Below, piece by piece: positions 44,329-55,253 of a DNA stretch of 64,000 nt; positions within the stretch are counted from its first letter, which is position 1, and every line of letters begins with the position of its first letter. Source of the stretch: Leptodactylus fallax (taxonomy: Eukaryota; Chordata; Amphibia; Anura; Leptodactylidae); assembly GCA_947044405.1 (NCBI GenBank), contig CAMRHE010000321.1, positions 682,001 to 746,000 on the forward strand. The letters are read 5' to 3'. The translations under genes and the position numbers were made by a program. The notes under the pieces are model-generated. The model saw only the letters and a program-made list of their open reading frames with translations, did not search any database and was not told the DNA's origin.

Positions 44329-44695
44329 TAGGCCAGGTACCCATGTAGTGTAAGAGCCGTGATTTCTGCTGTGGCAAAAAACACAGCGTTTTACAGTACC
44401 TGCAATGTGGATGGGATTCTGGCTAATCCCATCCACACATTGCATATAAATATCCGCAGCAAATATGCTGCAATTTTCAAAACCGTTGGTGTTTTTGTAA
44501 ATCATAGCATGTCAATTATATCTACAGAAACACTGGCGTTTTCCATATAGGTATAATTGAAGCAGAAAGTCGGCAGAGGAAAACTCCATTGACTTTCTGT
44601 GAAAAGCGCTGCTGGAAAAACCGTGATGCGTTTCTGCTGCAGTTTTTCCCACAGCGCTTTTTCACTGCAGCTCACTACATTGGACCTTAGCCTTA
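44329..44695 (+). repeat. Palindromic repeat, family P
   Basis: Ends TAGGCCAGGTACCCATG ... CATTGGACCTTAGCCTTA. Standard order inside: GTGGATGGGATTCTGGCTAA, GCATGTCAATTATATC, CATATAGGTATAATTG and GCAGAAAGTCGGCAGAGG. It shares its final TTA with the next repeat. Confidence 0.8.
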
Positions 44696-44917
44696 GGATG
44701 AGGCCCCACATTGCAGAAATTCAGCTTTTTTTTTTGCAGATTTTGCTGCATTTTTTTGAGCCAAAGCCAAGAAAGGCTACATAAGGAATGGAAAATATAT
44801 AGGAAGTTCTTATACTTCTACCTTCTGCTCAATCCACTCCAGGCTTTGTCTCAAAATAAGGCAGCAAAATCTGCAACAAATAAAGCTGTGTTTCTGCAGT
44901 GTGGGGCTTCAGCATTA
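44693..44917 (+). repeat. Second palindromic repeat abutting family P
   Basis: Ends TTAGGATGAGGCCCCACATT ... AGTGTGGGGCTTCAGCATTA are complementary. The interior (TTTTGAGCCAAAGCC, CTACCTTCTGCTCAATCCAC) differs from family P, so it is a distinct element sharing similar tips. Confidence 0.7.
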
Positions 44918-45828
44918 ATCACACTTGGACAACTTCTGTACCGTACCCCGAGCCAAATTGCAAAGTGTTTGCAATGCCCCCTGCTTTTTTGATTCTGTAA
45001 ATACATTTTCTAATATTCTGTAAATAATTAAAATAAAAAATTGAAATGTCAACAGTAAAAAAGAAGAATGCAAGATATCTGTGTTTAATTACAAGAGCAG
45101 CCTCCAGATACAATGCACACTGTTTATATGATACTCGCTCACTGGCTGACTTTTGGTGCTAATGGTATTACTGTTTAGGATTTTGACAATGTAAACATAT
45201 AGCTCAACACCTAGCCTGCCTGTGAAACATTGCTCACAGGAAACACAGTTAAGATCTGCCTAAAAATGCCTGTGCTGCATATCAGCCTGTGTAAATAATA
45301 ATTCATCAAAGAAATGTGGTCTTGCGAGATGCATCTGTTTTAAATTAAAAACTCTAATGCATTCTTGGAAAGTTGCTAAAGGAAACCAGAACTCATTAAG
45401 AGATCTCCATATCTCATTACTTTATTAAAGCCATATAAGAACACACTTGCATCGACTATAATGAATTGAATAAGAAGTAAAAACCCCCATTTCTATTATG
45501 ATAGTATATTATTGTATGTCTGTTTTTTCACAGACTCCAAATAATTACCTTTTAGCATCTGGAATGAATTAGATCAAAGATTATCCAATTCCAATATTCT
45601 GTTGAGTTTATTGGTCCCACCCAGAACCATCTGCATTTGAAAAAATCACTTGAGTATGCAGTTAAATCGGTATAATACAGATTGTTTCCAAATCTCACAT
45701 GTTTTGTGGAAATACTGACAGAAGAGATACACGTGGGGAGCTTTATGGACAGCAAAATGTTTCTATGCAATCAAACTGATTTAAAGGGTTACAGATTACC
45801 CTAAAAACATACAAAGATTAACACTTTC
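44918..45828. other. No recognised feature
   Basis: A/T-rich, with no supported gene. A TTAAAGGG near 45780 could be a stray T2-type end. Confidence 0.4.
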
Positions 45829-45980
45829 AGGCTAAGACCCCATGTAGTGGGCAGCAGCAAAAAAGCGCCACCAGAAAAACAGAAATGCAGCATGTTTTTT
45901 CCCACAGTGCTTTTCACAGAAAGTCCGCAGAAGTTCCAGCCAAACCACGGCATGGGCTACATGGGACCCCAGCCTCAGGC
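45829..45980 (-). repeat. Palindromic repeat, family P, short form
   Basis: Ends AGGCTAAGACCCCATGTAG ... CTACATGGGACCCCAGCCT are near-perfect complements. Only the outer hairpins remain (TTCACAGAAAGTCCGCAGAA); the middle of the family consensus is deleted. Confidence 0.75.
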
Positions 45981-46179
45981 TGTACACGGCATTACCCAAT
46001 CATGCTTAAAAAAACATGACAGTAACATATAATGTCACAGCTTGGGGTATAACTAGAACACACAATGACCAATACAAATGTAGGGAAACCTCCCTTGTTA
46101 GAAAAAAATAGACTGAACTCAAATAATACAGACAAATAATACATGGTAATGATTTGTCATGGCATTATCCATGAAGACC

Positions 46180-46549
46180 TTAAAGAGGACCTTTCATGTC
46201 CTCATGCACATGTGGTTTTATATACCGCTAGAAAGCTGACAGTGCACTGAATTCAGCGCACTGTCGGCTTTCCCGTTATGTGCCCCGGGGCTGGAGATAT
46301 CGGCGCAGTTAGTTTCTGCACTGATCTCTGCCCACTGTCAGAATGACGTTCCTGACAGTCTAGCTGGGCTGTAAGGAACGCCCCCCTGACTGTACAGGGC
46401 TGTGGACGAGTACTGTCAGGGGGGAGCGTTCCTCACAGCCCCGGGGCGCATAACGGGAAAGCCGACAGTGCACTGAATTCAGCGCACTGTCGGCTTTCTA
46501 GCGGTATATAAAACTGCCTGTGCATGAGAACATGAAAGGTCCTCTTTAA
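46180..46549. repeat. T2-type MITE, 370 bp, long TIRs
   Basis: TTAA at both ends (46180-46183, 46546-46549). Arms begin TTAAAGAGGACCTTTCATGT and stay highly similar for ~100 bp, including GCACTGTCGGCTTTC beside ATATACCGCTAGAAAGC. The centre has GC-rich inverted segments (GGAACGCCCCC / GGGGGGAGCGTTCC). Noncoding. Confidence 0.9.
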
Positions 46550-46625
46550 CCTGGTGCGCAGCTGATTGATTATGAAAACCAATTTCCTGAAGCCCCAACA
46601 CACGGTTCTTGTGCTCATGTCACTT

Positions 46626-46880
46626 TTAGGCTAAGGCCCCACATAAAAAGCGCTGCGTAAAAAAACCATGTCGGAAATGCATTGTGGTTTTTCCCGCAGC
46701 GCTTTTCACAGAAAGTCCGCAGTGTTTTCCTGCGGACTTTCTGCTTCAATTATACCTAAATGGAAACTGTCGGCATTTCTGTAGGTAAAACGCATATTTT
46801 TCTGCAATGTCTGGATGGGATTCGCTTTATAGTGACTGTGAAACACTGTGGTTTTTGCCGTGGCGAAACCATGGCAGTTT
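46626..46880 (-). repeat. Palindromic repeat, family P, truncated
   Basis: Begins TTAGGCTAAGGCCCCACAT and contains AGCGCTTTTCACAGAAAGTC, TGCGGACTTTCTGCTTCAAT and TATACCTAAATGGAAAC, then loses the family order after ~46810. The right end is not conserved. Confidence 0.7.
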
Positions 46881-47009
46881 GGAATTCTGCTGTGAGTGAT
46901 GTATTAGAGGACAGACAATTTGTACATGTCACACTCATCATCACTTGTAGATCCCATTTGGTAAGATTGCATGCACTACTATTTTATGGCTGAATTATTG
47001 TCCTAGATA

Positions 47010-48576
47010 CAGTGCCTTGCAAAACTTTTCATACCCCTTGAACTTTTTCACATTTTGTCACCTTACAACCACAAACTTAAATGTAATTTATTGAGATTTT
47101 AAGTGATAGACCAACACAAAGTAGCAGATAATTGTGAAGTAGAATGAAAATGATACCTGGTTTTCAAAATTTTAATCAAAAATCTGAAAAGTGTAACATG
47201 CAAAAGTATTCAGCCCCCTATATCAATACTTGTAGAGCCACCTTTCTCTGCAATTACAGCTGCAAGTCTTTTGGGGTATGTCTCTACCAGCTTTGCGCAT
47301 CTAGAGAGTGAGATTTTTGCCCATTCTTCTTTGCAAAATAGCTGAAGTTCATCCAGATTGAATGGAGAGCATCTGTGAACAGCAATTTTCATGTCTTGCC
47401 ACAGATGCTCAATAGGATTTAGGTCTGGACTTTGACTGGGCCATTCTAACACATGAACATTCTTTGATCTAAACCATTCCACTGTAGCTCTGGCTCTATG
47501 TTTAGGGTCATTGTCTTGCAGGATGGTGAATATCTTTCCCGGTCTCAAGTCTTTTGCAGCCTCTAACAGGTTTTCTTCCAGAATTGCCCTGTATTTAGCT
47601 CCATCCATCTTCCCATCAACTCTGACCAGCTTCCCTGTCCCTGCTGAAGAAAAGCATCCCCACACCATGATGCTGGCACCACCATGTTTCACAGTGGGGA
47701 TGGTGTGTTCAGGGTCATGAGCAGTGTTATTTTTCCACCACATAGTGCTTTGTATTTAGGCCAAAAAGTTCAACTTTGGTCTCATCTGACCAGAGGACCT
47801 TCTTCCACATGTTTACTGTGTCCCCTATATGGCTTGTGGCAAACTACAAGTGGCACTACTTATGTCTTTTTTTCAACAATGGTTTTCTTCTGGCCACTCT
47901 TTCATAAAGGCCAGATTTGTGGAGTGCACAACTTATAGTTGTCCTGCGGACAGATTCTCCCACTTGAGCTGTGGATTTCTGCAGCTCCTCCAGAGTGACC
48001 ATGGGCCTCTTGGCTGTTTCTCTGACCAGTGCTCTCTTTGCTCAATCTGTCAGTTTAGGTGGATGGCCATGTCTTGGTAGGTTTTTAGTTGTAGAATACT
48101 TTTTCCATTTTTGGATAATGGATTGATATGTTTTTATATCTTAACACTGCTTTAAACTTCTCCACAATTTTATCTCTGACCTGTCTGGTGAGTTCCTTGG
48201 TCTTCATGATGCTGTTTGGTCACTAGTGTTCTCTAACAAACCACTGAAGCCTTCACAGAACAGGTGTATTTATAGTGAGACAAAATACACACAGCTGGAC
48301 TCTATTAATGAATTAAGTGACTTCTGAAGGCAATTGATTGCACTGGATTTTATTTAGGGGTATCAGAGTACAGGGGGCTGAATACGTCACACTTTTCAGA
48401 TTTTTATTTGATTCAAATTTTGAAAACCATCTATGATTTGCATTCCACTTCACAATTATGTGCTACTTTGTGTTGGTCTACCACTTAAAATCTCAGTAAA
48501 ATACATTTAAGTTTGTGGTTGTAAGGTGCAAAATGTGAAAAAGTTCAAGGGGTATGAATACTTTTGCAAGCCACTG
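47010..48576 (-). mobile_element. Tc1/mariner element, family D, minus strand
   Basis: TA flanks 47008-47009 and 48577-48578. Tips CAGTGCCTTGCAAAACTTTT and AAAGTTCAAGGGG...GCAAGCCACTG; inverted repeats ~210 bp (47010-~47221, ~48356-48576). Same family as the truncated copy at 40955. Length is near full. Confidence 0.92.
47210..48207 (-). pseudogene. Tc1 transposase, family D, several frame breaks
   Basis: Read on the minus strand: ATG at 48207-48205 (MKTKELTRQVRDKIVEKF), then stops and shifts through the DNA-binding region (~47745-48130). The C-terminal 177 codons are open from 47743 to the stop at 47210. They hold [20 protein letters not shown], the second Asp (ILQDNDPKHRA) and the Glu (PIEHLW) with 34 residues between. 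The first Asp region (SDET) survives in another frame near 47785. DD34E type, inactive. Confidence 0.92.
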
Positions 48577-48794
48577 TACTTTCTACTTCTACTTACAATT
48601 GACCCTGGTATATTCAGCTTATCAGAAATTTAATAAACTGATCTGTGTCAAATGAGGCATCCAGTGCCATTGTTTACTCCTTTCCACTCCATGATGTACA
48701 TTTATGTCATGGTAACTATGTATGCTAATTGATGACAGGATATTGATAAGATGCCAGTCAGAGTTAGGGTGCATTCACATGGCTGAAAAGGAAG

Positions 48795-48828
48795 AGAAAT
48801 TTGAGGCAGACATCTGCCTCAAATTTCT
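48795..48828. repeat. Perfect 16-bp hairpin
   Basis: AGAAATTTGAGGCAGA and TCTGCCTCAAATTTCT are perfect complements separated by CA. It lies in a GGGTGCATTCACATGG context typical of a small dispersed repeat. A related imperfect hairpin with GAAGCAGAATCTGCCTC occurs at ~20160-20195. Confidence 0.85.
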
Positions 48829-49093
48829 ATTCCGTTTTCACCCCTCCAGCTTTGTGCCATGGATTCTACTCATTGGTCAGATAAATGAGTCTAATAAGCA
48901 GAGTGTCTCGAGCTCTGGGTTCTGTGGCTGAATGAGTCATGAGCCATTACTCTATTGTCTGGGCAGCAACTCTGACAGCCTTGTGACAAGTTTCATTCTG
49001 ACAGCTGGAGGGAAGATAATATGGATAGGTAAGTATGTACTTTTTAAAATAGTAATAAGAAAAATCTTATCATATGTATGGATGTGTCATCAC

Positions 49094-49401
49094 TTAAAGG
49101 GGTTGTCCAGGAGTTGGACAAATCACAAAGGAGGCCAGGGAAGTTGAAACATTAAAAAAAAAAAAAATCATACTCACCTGTTAGTGTCCACCACCACTGT
49201 CCTTTTGTGCAAGTGCCTTCGCCACCAGAAGGCACTTGCGCTGCCACGACTCCCAGCAGCAAAGGACACCAGAGCTCCTCAACGGACAGCACCAGCAGAC
49301 ACCGGAGCACTGGGGACAAGTGAATATGATTTTTTTTATATATAATTCACTTTTCTAAGGTCTCCTCTGTGATTTGTCAAATTCCGGTACAATTCCTTTA
49401 A
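49094..49401. repeat. T2-type MITE, 308 bp
   Basis: TTAA at 49094-49097 and 49398-49401. Arms TTAAAGGGGTTGTCCAGGAG... and its partner match over ~45 bp, including GACAAATCACARAGGAG. The interior is GC-rich (AGGCACTTGCG repeats). Noncoding. Confidence 0.88.
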
Positions 49402-49589
49402 CTGATCGCTTATTTGGTTAAGGATTCCAATTTGTGTTGTAACCAGTTCAATATAATATCTAAAGATGCAACAAAAGCCTTTTAAATCTGCAGTTCACCA
49501 ACTCCTCTGGATGGTCCCCTGGTGGGGATTAAGGATAGCATGGGCCCCGAGCTGTTCAGAAAGCATGCCCTCCCCACCATTCACGCCAA

Positions 49590-49895
49590 AGAAAGAATAA
49601 TGTCTCATAGCAGTACTCCATGCAGTATAATGTTCCATTTTGGCCCCCACACAATATAATCTCCCATAGCGGCCTTCCAGGCAGTGTAATGTTTCACAGT
49701 GACTCCACCATACAGTATAATGTACCATAGTGGCCAGTACACAGTATAATGTTCCATATCAGCCTTGCATTCAATGCAGTATAGCGTCCCATAGTGACCC
49801 CCACTCAGTATAATTTCTCATAGCGACTCTCCACATAACATAATGTCCCACAGTAGCCCTTTCACACAGTATCATGTCCCAAAATGGCTCCTAGG
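49590..49895 (-). repeat. ~31-bp minisatellite, array 1 (reverse orientation)
   Basis: Roughly nine diverged units of the CAGTATAATGTCCCATAGTG type followed by GCCCCC. In reverse complement they read GGCCACTATGGGACATTATA, the same unit type as 58850-59107. Units vary from ~29 to 36 bp and are interrupted by small indels. Confidence 0.8.
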
Positions 49896-49916
49896 CTAAT
49901 AAAGTCAAACTTGCGC

Positions 49917-50045
49917 CACACACCATCACCCCTCCTTCTCCATTCTGCATCTTACAAACACCACAAATTTAATTTATTTTAGCACAGATTTCTACTGGTC
50001 TGATACCCACTCTTTAAGTTTCTTGATCCAAACAATTCAAGTCAA
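49917..50045 (-). repeat. Fragment of a DD38E Tc1 element
   Basis: CACAGATTTCTACTGGTCTG, then CCCACTCTTTAAGTTTCTTG and CAAACAATTC parallel 54290-54345 within the old DD38E copy. Neither element end is present. Confidence 0.6.
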
Positions 50046-50182
50046 GTTATAAGCTTTTAAATCTTACACCATCATATGCAAATTTACCTTAACTAGTTAC
50101 AGGGGGAGAGAAGCAGCTTGATCTAGTCATGCCCTTTCTGTGGACTTGAATGTCCCTCATTGTTAGACCTTAGCCAATCTTA

Positions 50183-51774
50183 CAGTGGGGAAAAAAAGTA
50201 TTTCGTTAGCCACCAATTGTGCAAGTTCTCCCACTTAAAAAGATGAGAGAGGCCTGTAATTGCCATCATAGGTAAACCTCAACTATGAGAGACAAAATGA
50301 GAAAACAAATCCAGAAAATCACATTGTCTGATTTTTTAAGAATTTATTTGCAAATTATGGTGGAAAATAAGTAGTTGGTCACCTACAAACAAGCAAGATT
50401 TCTGGCTCTCACAGACCTGTAACTTCTTCTTCAAGAGGCTGCTCTGTCCTCCACTCATTACCTGTAGTAATGGCACCGATTTAAAATTGTTATCAGTATA
50501 AAAGACACCTGTCCACAACCTCAAACAGTCACACTCCAAACTCCACTATGGTGAAGAGCAAAGAGCTGTGGAAGGACACCAGAAACAAAATTGTAGACCT
50601 GCACCAGGCTGGGAAGACTGAATCTGCAATAGGCAAGCAGCTTGGTGTGAAGCAATCAACTGTGGGAGCAATAATTAGAAAATGGAAGACATACAAGACC
50701 ACTGATAATCTCCCTCGATCAGGGGCTCCACGCAAGATCTCACCCTGTGGGGTCAAAATGATCACTAGAACGGTGAGCAAAAATCCCAGAACCACACGGG
50801 GGGACCTAGTGAATGACCTGCAGAAAGCTGGGACTAATGTAACAAAGGCTACCGTCAGTAACACACTACGCTGCCAGGGACTCAGATCCTGCAGTGCCAG
50901 ACGTGTCCCCCTGCTTAAGCCAGTACATATCCGGGCCCGTCTGAAGTTTGCTAGAGAGCATTTGGATGTTCCAGAAGAGTATTGGGAGAATGTCATATGG
51001 TCAGATGAAACCAAAGTAGAACTGTTTGGTAGAAACACAACTCGTCGTATTTGGAGGAGAGTGAATGCTGAGTTGCATCCAAAGAACACTATACCTACTG
51101 TGAAGCATGGGGGTGGCAACATCATACTTTGGGGCCTTTTCTCTGCAAAGGGACCAGGACGACTGATCCGTATACATGAAAGAATGAATGGGGCCATTTA
51201 TCGTGAGATTTTGAGTGCAAACCTCCTTCCATCAGCAAGGGTATTGAAGATGAAATGTGGCTGGGTCTTTCAGTATGACAATGATCCCAAGCACACTGCC
51301 AGGGCAACAAAGGAGAGGCTTCGTAAGAAGCATTTCATGGTCCTGGAGTGGCCTAGCCAGTCTCCAGATCTCAAACCCATAGAAAACCTTTGGAGGGAGT
51401 TGAAAGTCCATTTTGCCCAACGACAGCCCCAAAACATTACTGCTCTAGAGGAGATCTGCATGGAGGAATGGGCCAACATACCAGCAACAGTTTGTGCCAA
51501 CCTTGTGAAGACTTACAGAAAACGTTTGACCTCTGTCATTGCCAACAAAAGATATATAACAAAGTATTAAGATGAACTTTTGTTGACCAACTACTTATTT
51601 TCCACCATAATTTGCAAATAAATTCTTAAAAAATCAGACAATGTGATTTTCTAGATTTGTTTTCTCATTTTGTCTCTCATAGTTGAGGTCTACCTATGAT
51701 GTGAATTACAGGACGGCCTCATCTTTTTAAGTGGGAGAACTTTGGGGGCTGACTAAATACTTTTTTCCCTACTG
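50183..51774 (+). mobile_element. Tc1/mariner element, family A, copy 2 (intact ORF)
   Basis: TA flanks 50181-50182 and 51775-51776. Left end CAGTGGGGAAAAAAAGTATT; right end TACTTTTTTCCCTACTG. IR/DR structure as in copy 1, with inner repeats at ~50358-50383 and ~51584-51606. The right repeat lost about a dozen bases (the GCACAATTGGT segment near 51742), but the outer ~25 bp remain. It contains the only full-length transposase frame in the window. Confidence 0.94.
50548..51570 (+). CDS. Tc1 transposase, full length (340 aa, DD34E)
   Basis: Starts [14 protein letters not shown] and ends NKRYITKY with no interruption. Residues 1-55: first helix-turn-helix; 57-64: basic linker RSGAPRKI in place of the usual GRPR; 65-115: second DNA-binding half. 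Catalytic: D153 (WSDETK), D244 ([11 protein letters not shown]), E279 (PIENLW), 34 residues apart. Normal Tc1 length. It would act in the nucleus, binding the IR/DR sites and cutting at TA. Changes from the family pattern are Tyr243 (usually His or Gln) and Lys276 in PDLKPIEN (usually Asn), which may lower activity. Whether it is expressed or active is unknown. Confidence 0.92.
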   Translation: MVKSKELWKDTRNKIVDLHQAGKTESAIGKQLGVKQSTVGAIIRKWKTYKTTDNLPRSGAPRKISPCGVKMITRTVSKNPRTTRGDLVNDLQKAGTNVTKATVSNTLRCQGLRSCSARRVPLLKPVHIRARLKFAREHLDVPEEYWENVIWSDETKVELFGRNTTRRIWRRVNAELHPKNTIPTVKHGGGNIILWGLFSAKGPGRLIRIHERMNGAIYREILSANLLPSARVLKMKCGWVFQYDNDPKHTARATKERLRKKHFMVLEWPSQSPDLKPIENLWRELKVHFAQRQPQNITALEEICMEEWANIPATVCANLVKTYRKRLTSVIANKRYITKY

Positions 51775-51776
51775 TA

Positions 51777-53214
51777 TGTCCTACCTAATTGCTGGCCTCT
51801 CACAATTTAATTTAGGGTAATAACTGTATGACTAAATAAAGCTGCACTCTGCCCCTGTAACTAGTTAAGGTGCATTTGTATATGCCAATCTAAAGATTTA
51901 AAAGCTTATGACTTTACTTTTCAGAAACAGAAAGCTTAGTGAGGAGAACCATATGAAAGGTCATTACTGGATGCTGCACATGATGGCGTTAGTTTAGGGT
52001 GGAAAAAATACTTCAAAAGCATTTCACATAATCTATACTAAAAAGGGTCTACTGGCCATAACATTCATCTTACAAATCTGGATATTAAACTGTTATAAAT
52101 TAAAAGGCACTAAGGTCTTCCAAGGTAAGGCATATTCCTTGGGAATAGCAGTACAATTCAGCCAATAATGTTTTGCATAAAGGCCAAATGTATTCAGAGA
52201 TTTACAGAAAATAATTTCTTAAACTAAATCTGCCAACATATGTTAGTGAAGAGTGATTGGGTCACTATACAGTACGAAGTGGGGACCTTCTTGTACCACT
52301 GATTATGGGCCACAATAAAATAATTACACAATGATTTTGTAAAGTTAAAGGACGTCTGTCACCAGAACCCAACATATCAACCGAGGTCTGCAGATAGATA
52401 GGCTCACCTGAATCAATCTATATTATCCCCTTGTTATTTTGTGAGTCCATGTAAGAGAAATATCAGTTTTTGTCAATATACAAATGAGCTCTTTGGAGCA
52501 ATAATGGCATTACCTTTTCTCCAAAGATGTAGGCAGCAATGCCCTCATTGTTCCAAAGAGCGATATCTCGGCAATAGAAGCACCAAATGACAAGGGGAAA
52601 AGACTGTATGACTGATAAAGACTGATAACATTTCTACCCGTAGGGCTAGATTGATTTTCTGCCTTCTGATGAAAGACTTTAAAGTTTTCATGGGGCAAAA
52701 ATGTTTTTATACAAAATTTGCAAAAAACACAATTCATTATTTAAATATAATATAAGTTAAAGAAAAAGTATAGCGAAAAGGAACAGCATCATTTTGAAGT
52801 TCTGTTACATCAATGTTTAATATTTGAAGCATCTGTGTGTACATTACCATGTCTAGATTACTTTACAAATCTCAAAATGATATGTTCTTATTCAGCAACA
52901 TCAGCACACTAAAGTAAGCAGAGATTTCCAATTTCTTTTTTAATTACATGGTCTTACAAGAGACAGCAATGCTTTTAAGAACTATAAGCATATTTCATGC
53001 CTGCTGTCACAATGATCAGAATGAAAAAGAATACACATGGCATGATTATGAAAGGGACTGTCATCTTTATGGAAAAGTTATCTGAATTACAGTAAGGGCA
53101 ACTGTAGCTCTCAGAGACCTTTATAATGCAAATGGTGAAGGAAGGAGCATTTAGTGATGAAAAAGGATTTTATGTCAAATAATATTTATTCTGCCATATA
53201 GTTTTATTAAATAC
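51777..53214. other. No gene; possible T2-type end at 52345
   Basis: TTAAAGGACGTCTGTCACC at 52345 resembles the start of a common T2-type element, but its partner end was not identified. Otherwise A/T-rich with nothing recognised. Confidence 0.45.
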
Positions 53215-53648
53215 TTAAAGAGAACCTTTCATGTCCTCATGAATGTGCGGCTTTATATACCACTGGAAAGCTGAATTCAGCACAATGTCGGCTTTCCCAG
53301 TATGTGCCCAGGTGGTGGCGATATCAGTGCCGTTAGTTTCGACATCGACATCTCCCCACTGTCAGAAGGGTGTTCCTCATAGCTCAGCGTCATTAGCTGG
53401 GCAGTAAGGAACGCCCCTCTGTTAGTACTCTTAACATAGCCTTAAGAGCTGTGAGGAACGCCCCCCTCTCCCTGTACAAGTCTATGGACTTCTGACAGTG
53501 GGGAGATATCAGTGCCAAAACGAACAGCACCGATATCTCCACCACCGGGGCACATACTGAGGAAACTGACACTGAATTCAGTGCACTTTTGGCTTTCTAG
53601 CGGTGTATAAAACTACACTTTCATGAGGACATGAAAGGTCTTCTTTAA
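53215..53648. repeat. T2-type MITE, 434 bp, same family as 46180
   Basis: TTAA at 53215-53218 and 53645-53648. Arms TTAAAGAGAACCTTTCATGT ... match the 46180-46549 element, as do internal CTTTATATACC, GTCGGCTTTCCC and GGAACGCCCC blocks. It is longer because the central region differs (GATATCTCC and TCTGACAGTGGGGAGATATC). Confidence 0.88.
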
Positions 53649-53702
53649 CACTATAATTCTAATATAGTGTTAAATCTCCGGTAAAGGATTTATAACATAT
53701 AT

Positions 53703-55120
53703 AGTCCCAGTCAAATGTTTTGGCAAACCTTTTCAAGTTTTTTTTTTTTTAATTTTCTACATTCATAGACATGAAAGACTATGAAGAAACACATATAGAA
53801 TTAAGTAATAAATAAAAACATGTTAAACAAACCAGAGTATGTTTAATATTTTAGATTAGACTTTGATGAAAGTGTTGCACACTCCTGGCATTCCTGGAAT
53901 AAAGGACTTCCCAAAGGTGAGGAGAACTTGTTGGCTGCTTTTCCTTCAATTTCCAGTCCAACTTATTGCAAACCATCTCCATTGGGTTTAGGTCAAGTGA
54001 TTGTAAAGCCAATATCATCTGACACAGTACCCCATCACTCTTCTTCCTAGCCAAATAACCCTTATATAGCCTGGAGTTATGTTAAGGGGTCATTGTCCTG
54101 TTAAAAAACAAATTATGTTTCTATCAAGGGCAAATGAGATGGCATGTTTTTCAGGATGTTATGTTAGCTATGCTGGTCAAGTGTGACTTGAATGTTTAAT
54201 AAATCACCAACTGTCTCACCAGTAAAGAATCCCAACAACTTCACACCTCCTTGTCTATTTTTGCGTCTCACAAAACACCAAAAATATTTTAGTATGGATT
54301 TCAACTAGTCTGATGCCCATTCCTTAAGTTTCTTGGCCCAAACAATTCTCTTCTTGTTGTGATTCCACAGTAGTGGCTTCTTTGCAGCAATTTGGCCATA
54401 AAACCCTGATTCTCACTGTCTCTTCTGAACAGTTGATGCTCAAATGTGTCTGGTACTTGAACTCTTTGAACCATTTATGTGGCCTCTAATCTGAGGTGCT
54501 ATTAAATTGTCGTTTCTGAGATTGGTAATTCTAATTAAGTTATCCTCTGTAGCAGAGTAAGTTCTTGGTCTTCCTTCCCTGGGACTCATGAGAGCCAGTT
54601 TCATCACAGCATTGAATGGTTTTCATGACTGCACTTGTGGGTACCTCCACAGTTCTTGAAATTTTCTAGATTGACTGATCTTCATGTTTTAAATTAATTG
54701 ACTGTTGTTTCTATTTACTTTGAGTGGTTTTTGTCATAATATAAATTAGAAGAGTAGTTGAATAGGGTTAAACACTATATGGAACTGTGTACAATCCTTC
54801 CTCTATACAACAAAACTGACAGTCTCAAACGCATTATGAATGCAAGAAATTCCACAAACTAACCCTTAACAAGGCATACCTGTTAACTGAAAACCATTCC
54901 AGATGACTACCTCATGAAGCTGATTGAGAGAATACCAAAAGTGTGAAAAGCAGTCATAAAACCAAAGTGGCTATTTTGAAGAATCTAAAATACAAAATAT
55001 ATTCTGTTTTGTTTAACACTTTTTTTTATTTACTCCTTAATGCTAAATGCGTTCCTTCATAGTTTTCATGTTTTCAATATAAATCTAAAATGTAGAAAAT
55101 AAGAAAAACTACTGGTACTG
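53703..55120 (-). mobile_element. Old DD38E Tc1 copy, minus strand
   Basis: The ends resemble the 14380 element (GTCCCAGTCAAATGTTTTGG at left, ACTACTGGTACTG at right before TA 55121-55122). Minus-strand transposase pieces are at 53851-54054 and ~54562-54655 (AAACTGGCTCTCATGAG, GGAAGACCAAGAAC). Plus-strand 54905-55000 reads the transposase C-terminus, as expected if the left inverted repeat duplicates those codons. It is much more diverged than the 14380 copy. Confidence 0.82.
53851..54054 (-). pseudogene. DD38E transposase C-terminal fragment
   Basis: An open frame of 67 codons holding KKSDGVLCQ, LDLNPMEMV (third catalytic Glu region) and LDWKLKEKQPTS. It lines up with 15569-15700 of the younger copy. 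The rest of the gene is scattered in broken frames upstream on this strand. Confidence 0.85.
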
Positions 55121-55253
55121 TATGTAAGTTTGCATTATATAATATAATAAAAAATTACTTACTGTGCACTTACTTTCATCTGCCATTTCCTTATCACAGC
55201 AGTTTACAAATTATGTACAGACTATGGCCAAGGAGATCTTTTTTGATAATATA

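Noticed and set aside
50529..51197. 222-codon minus-strand frame opposite the Tc1 transposase (also 1472-1921 in copy 1).
   Set aside because: Antisense shadow of the transposase; the plus-strand frame carries all conserved motifs.
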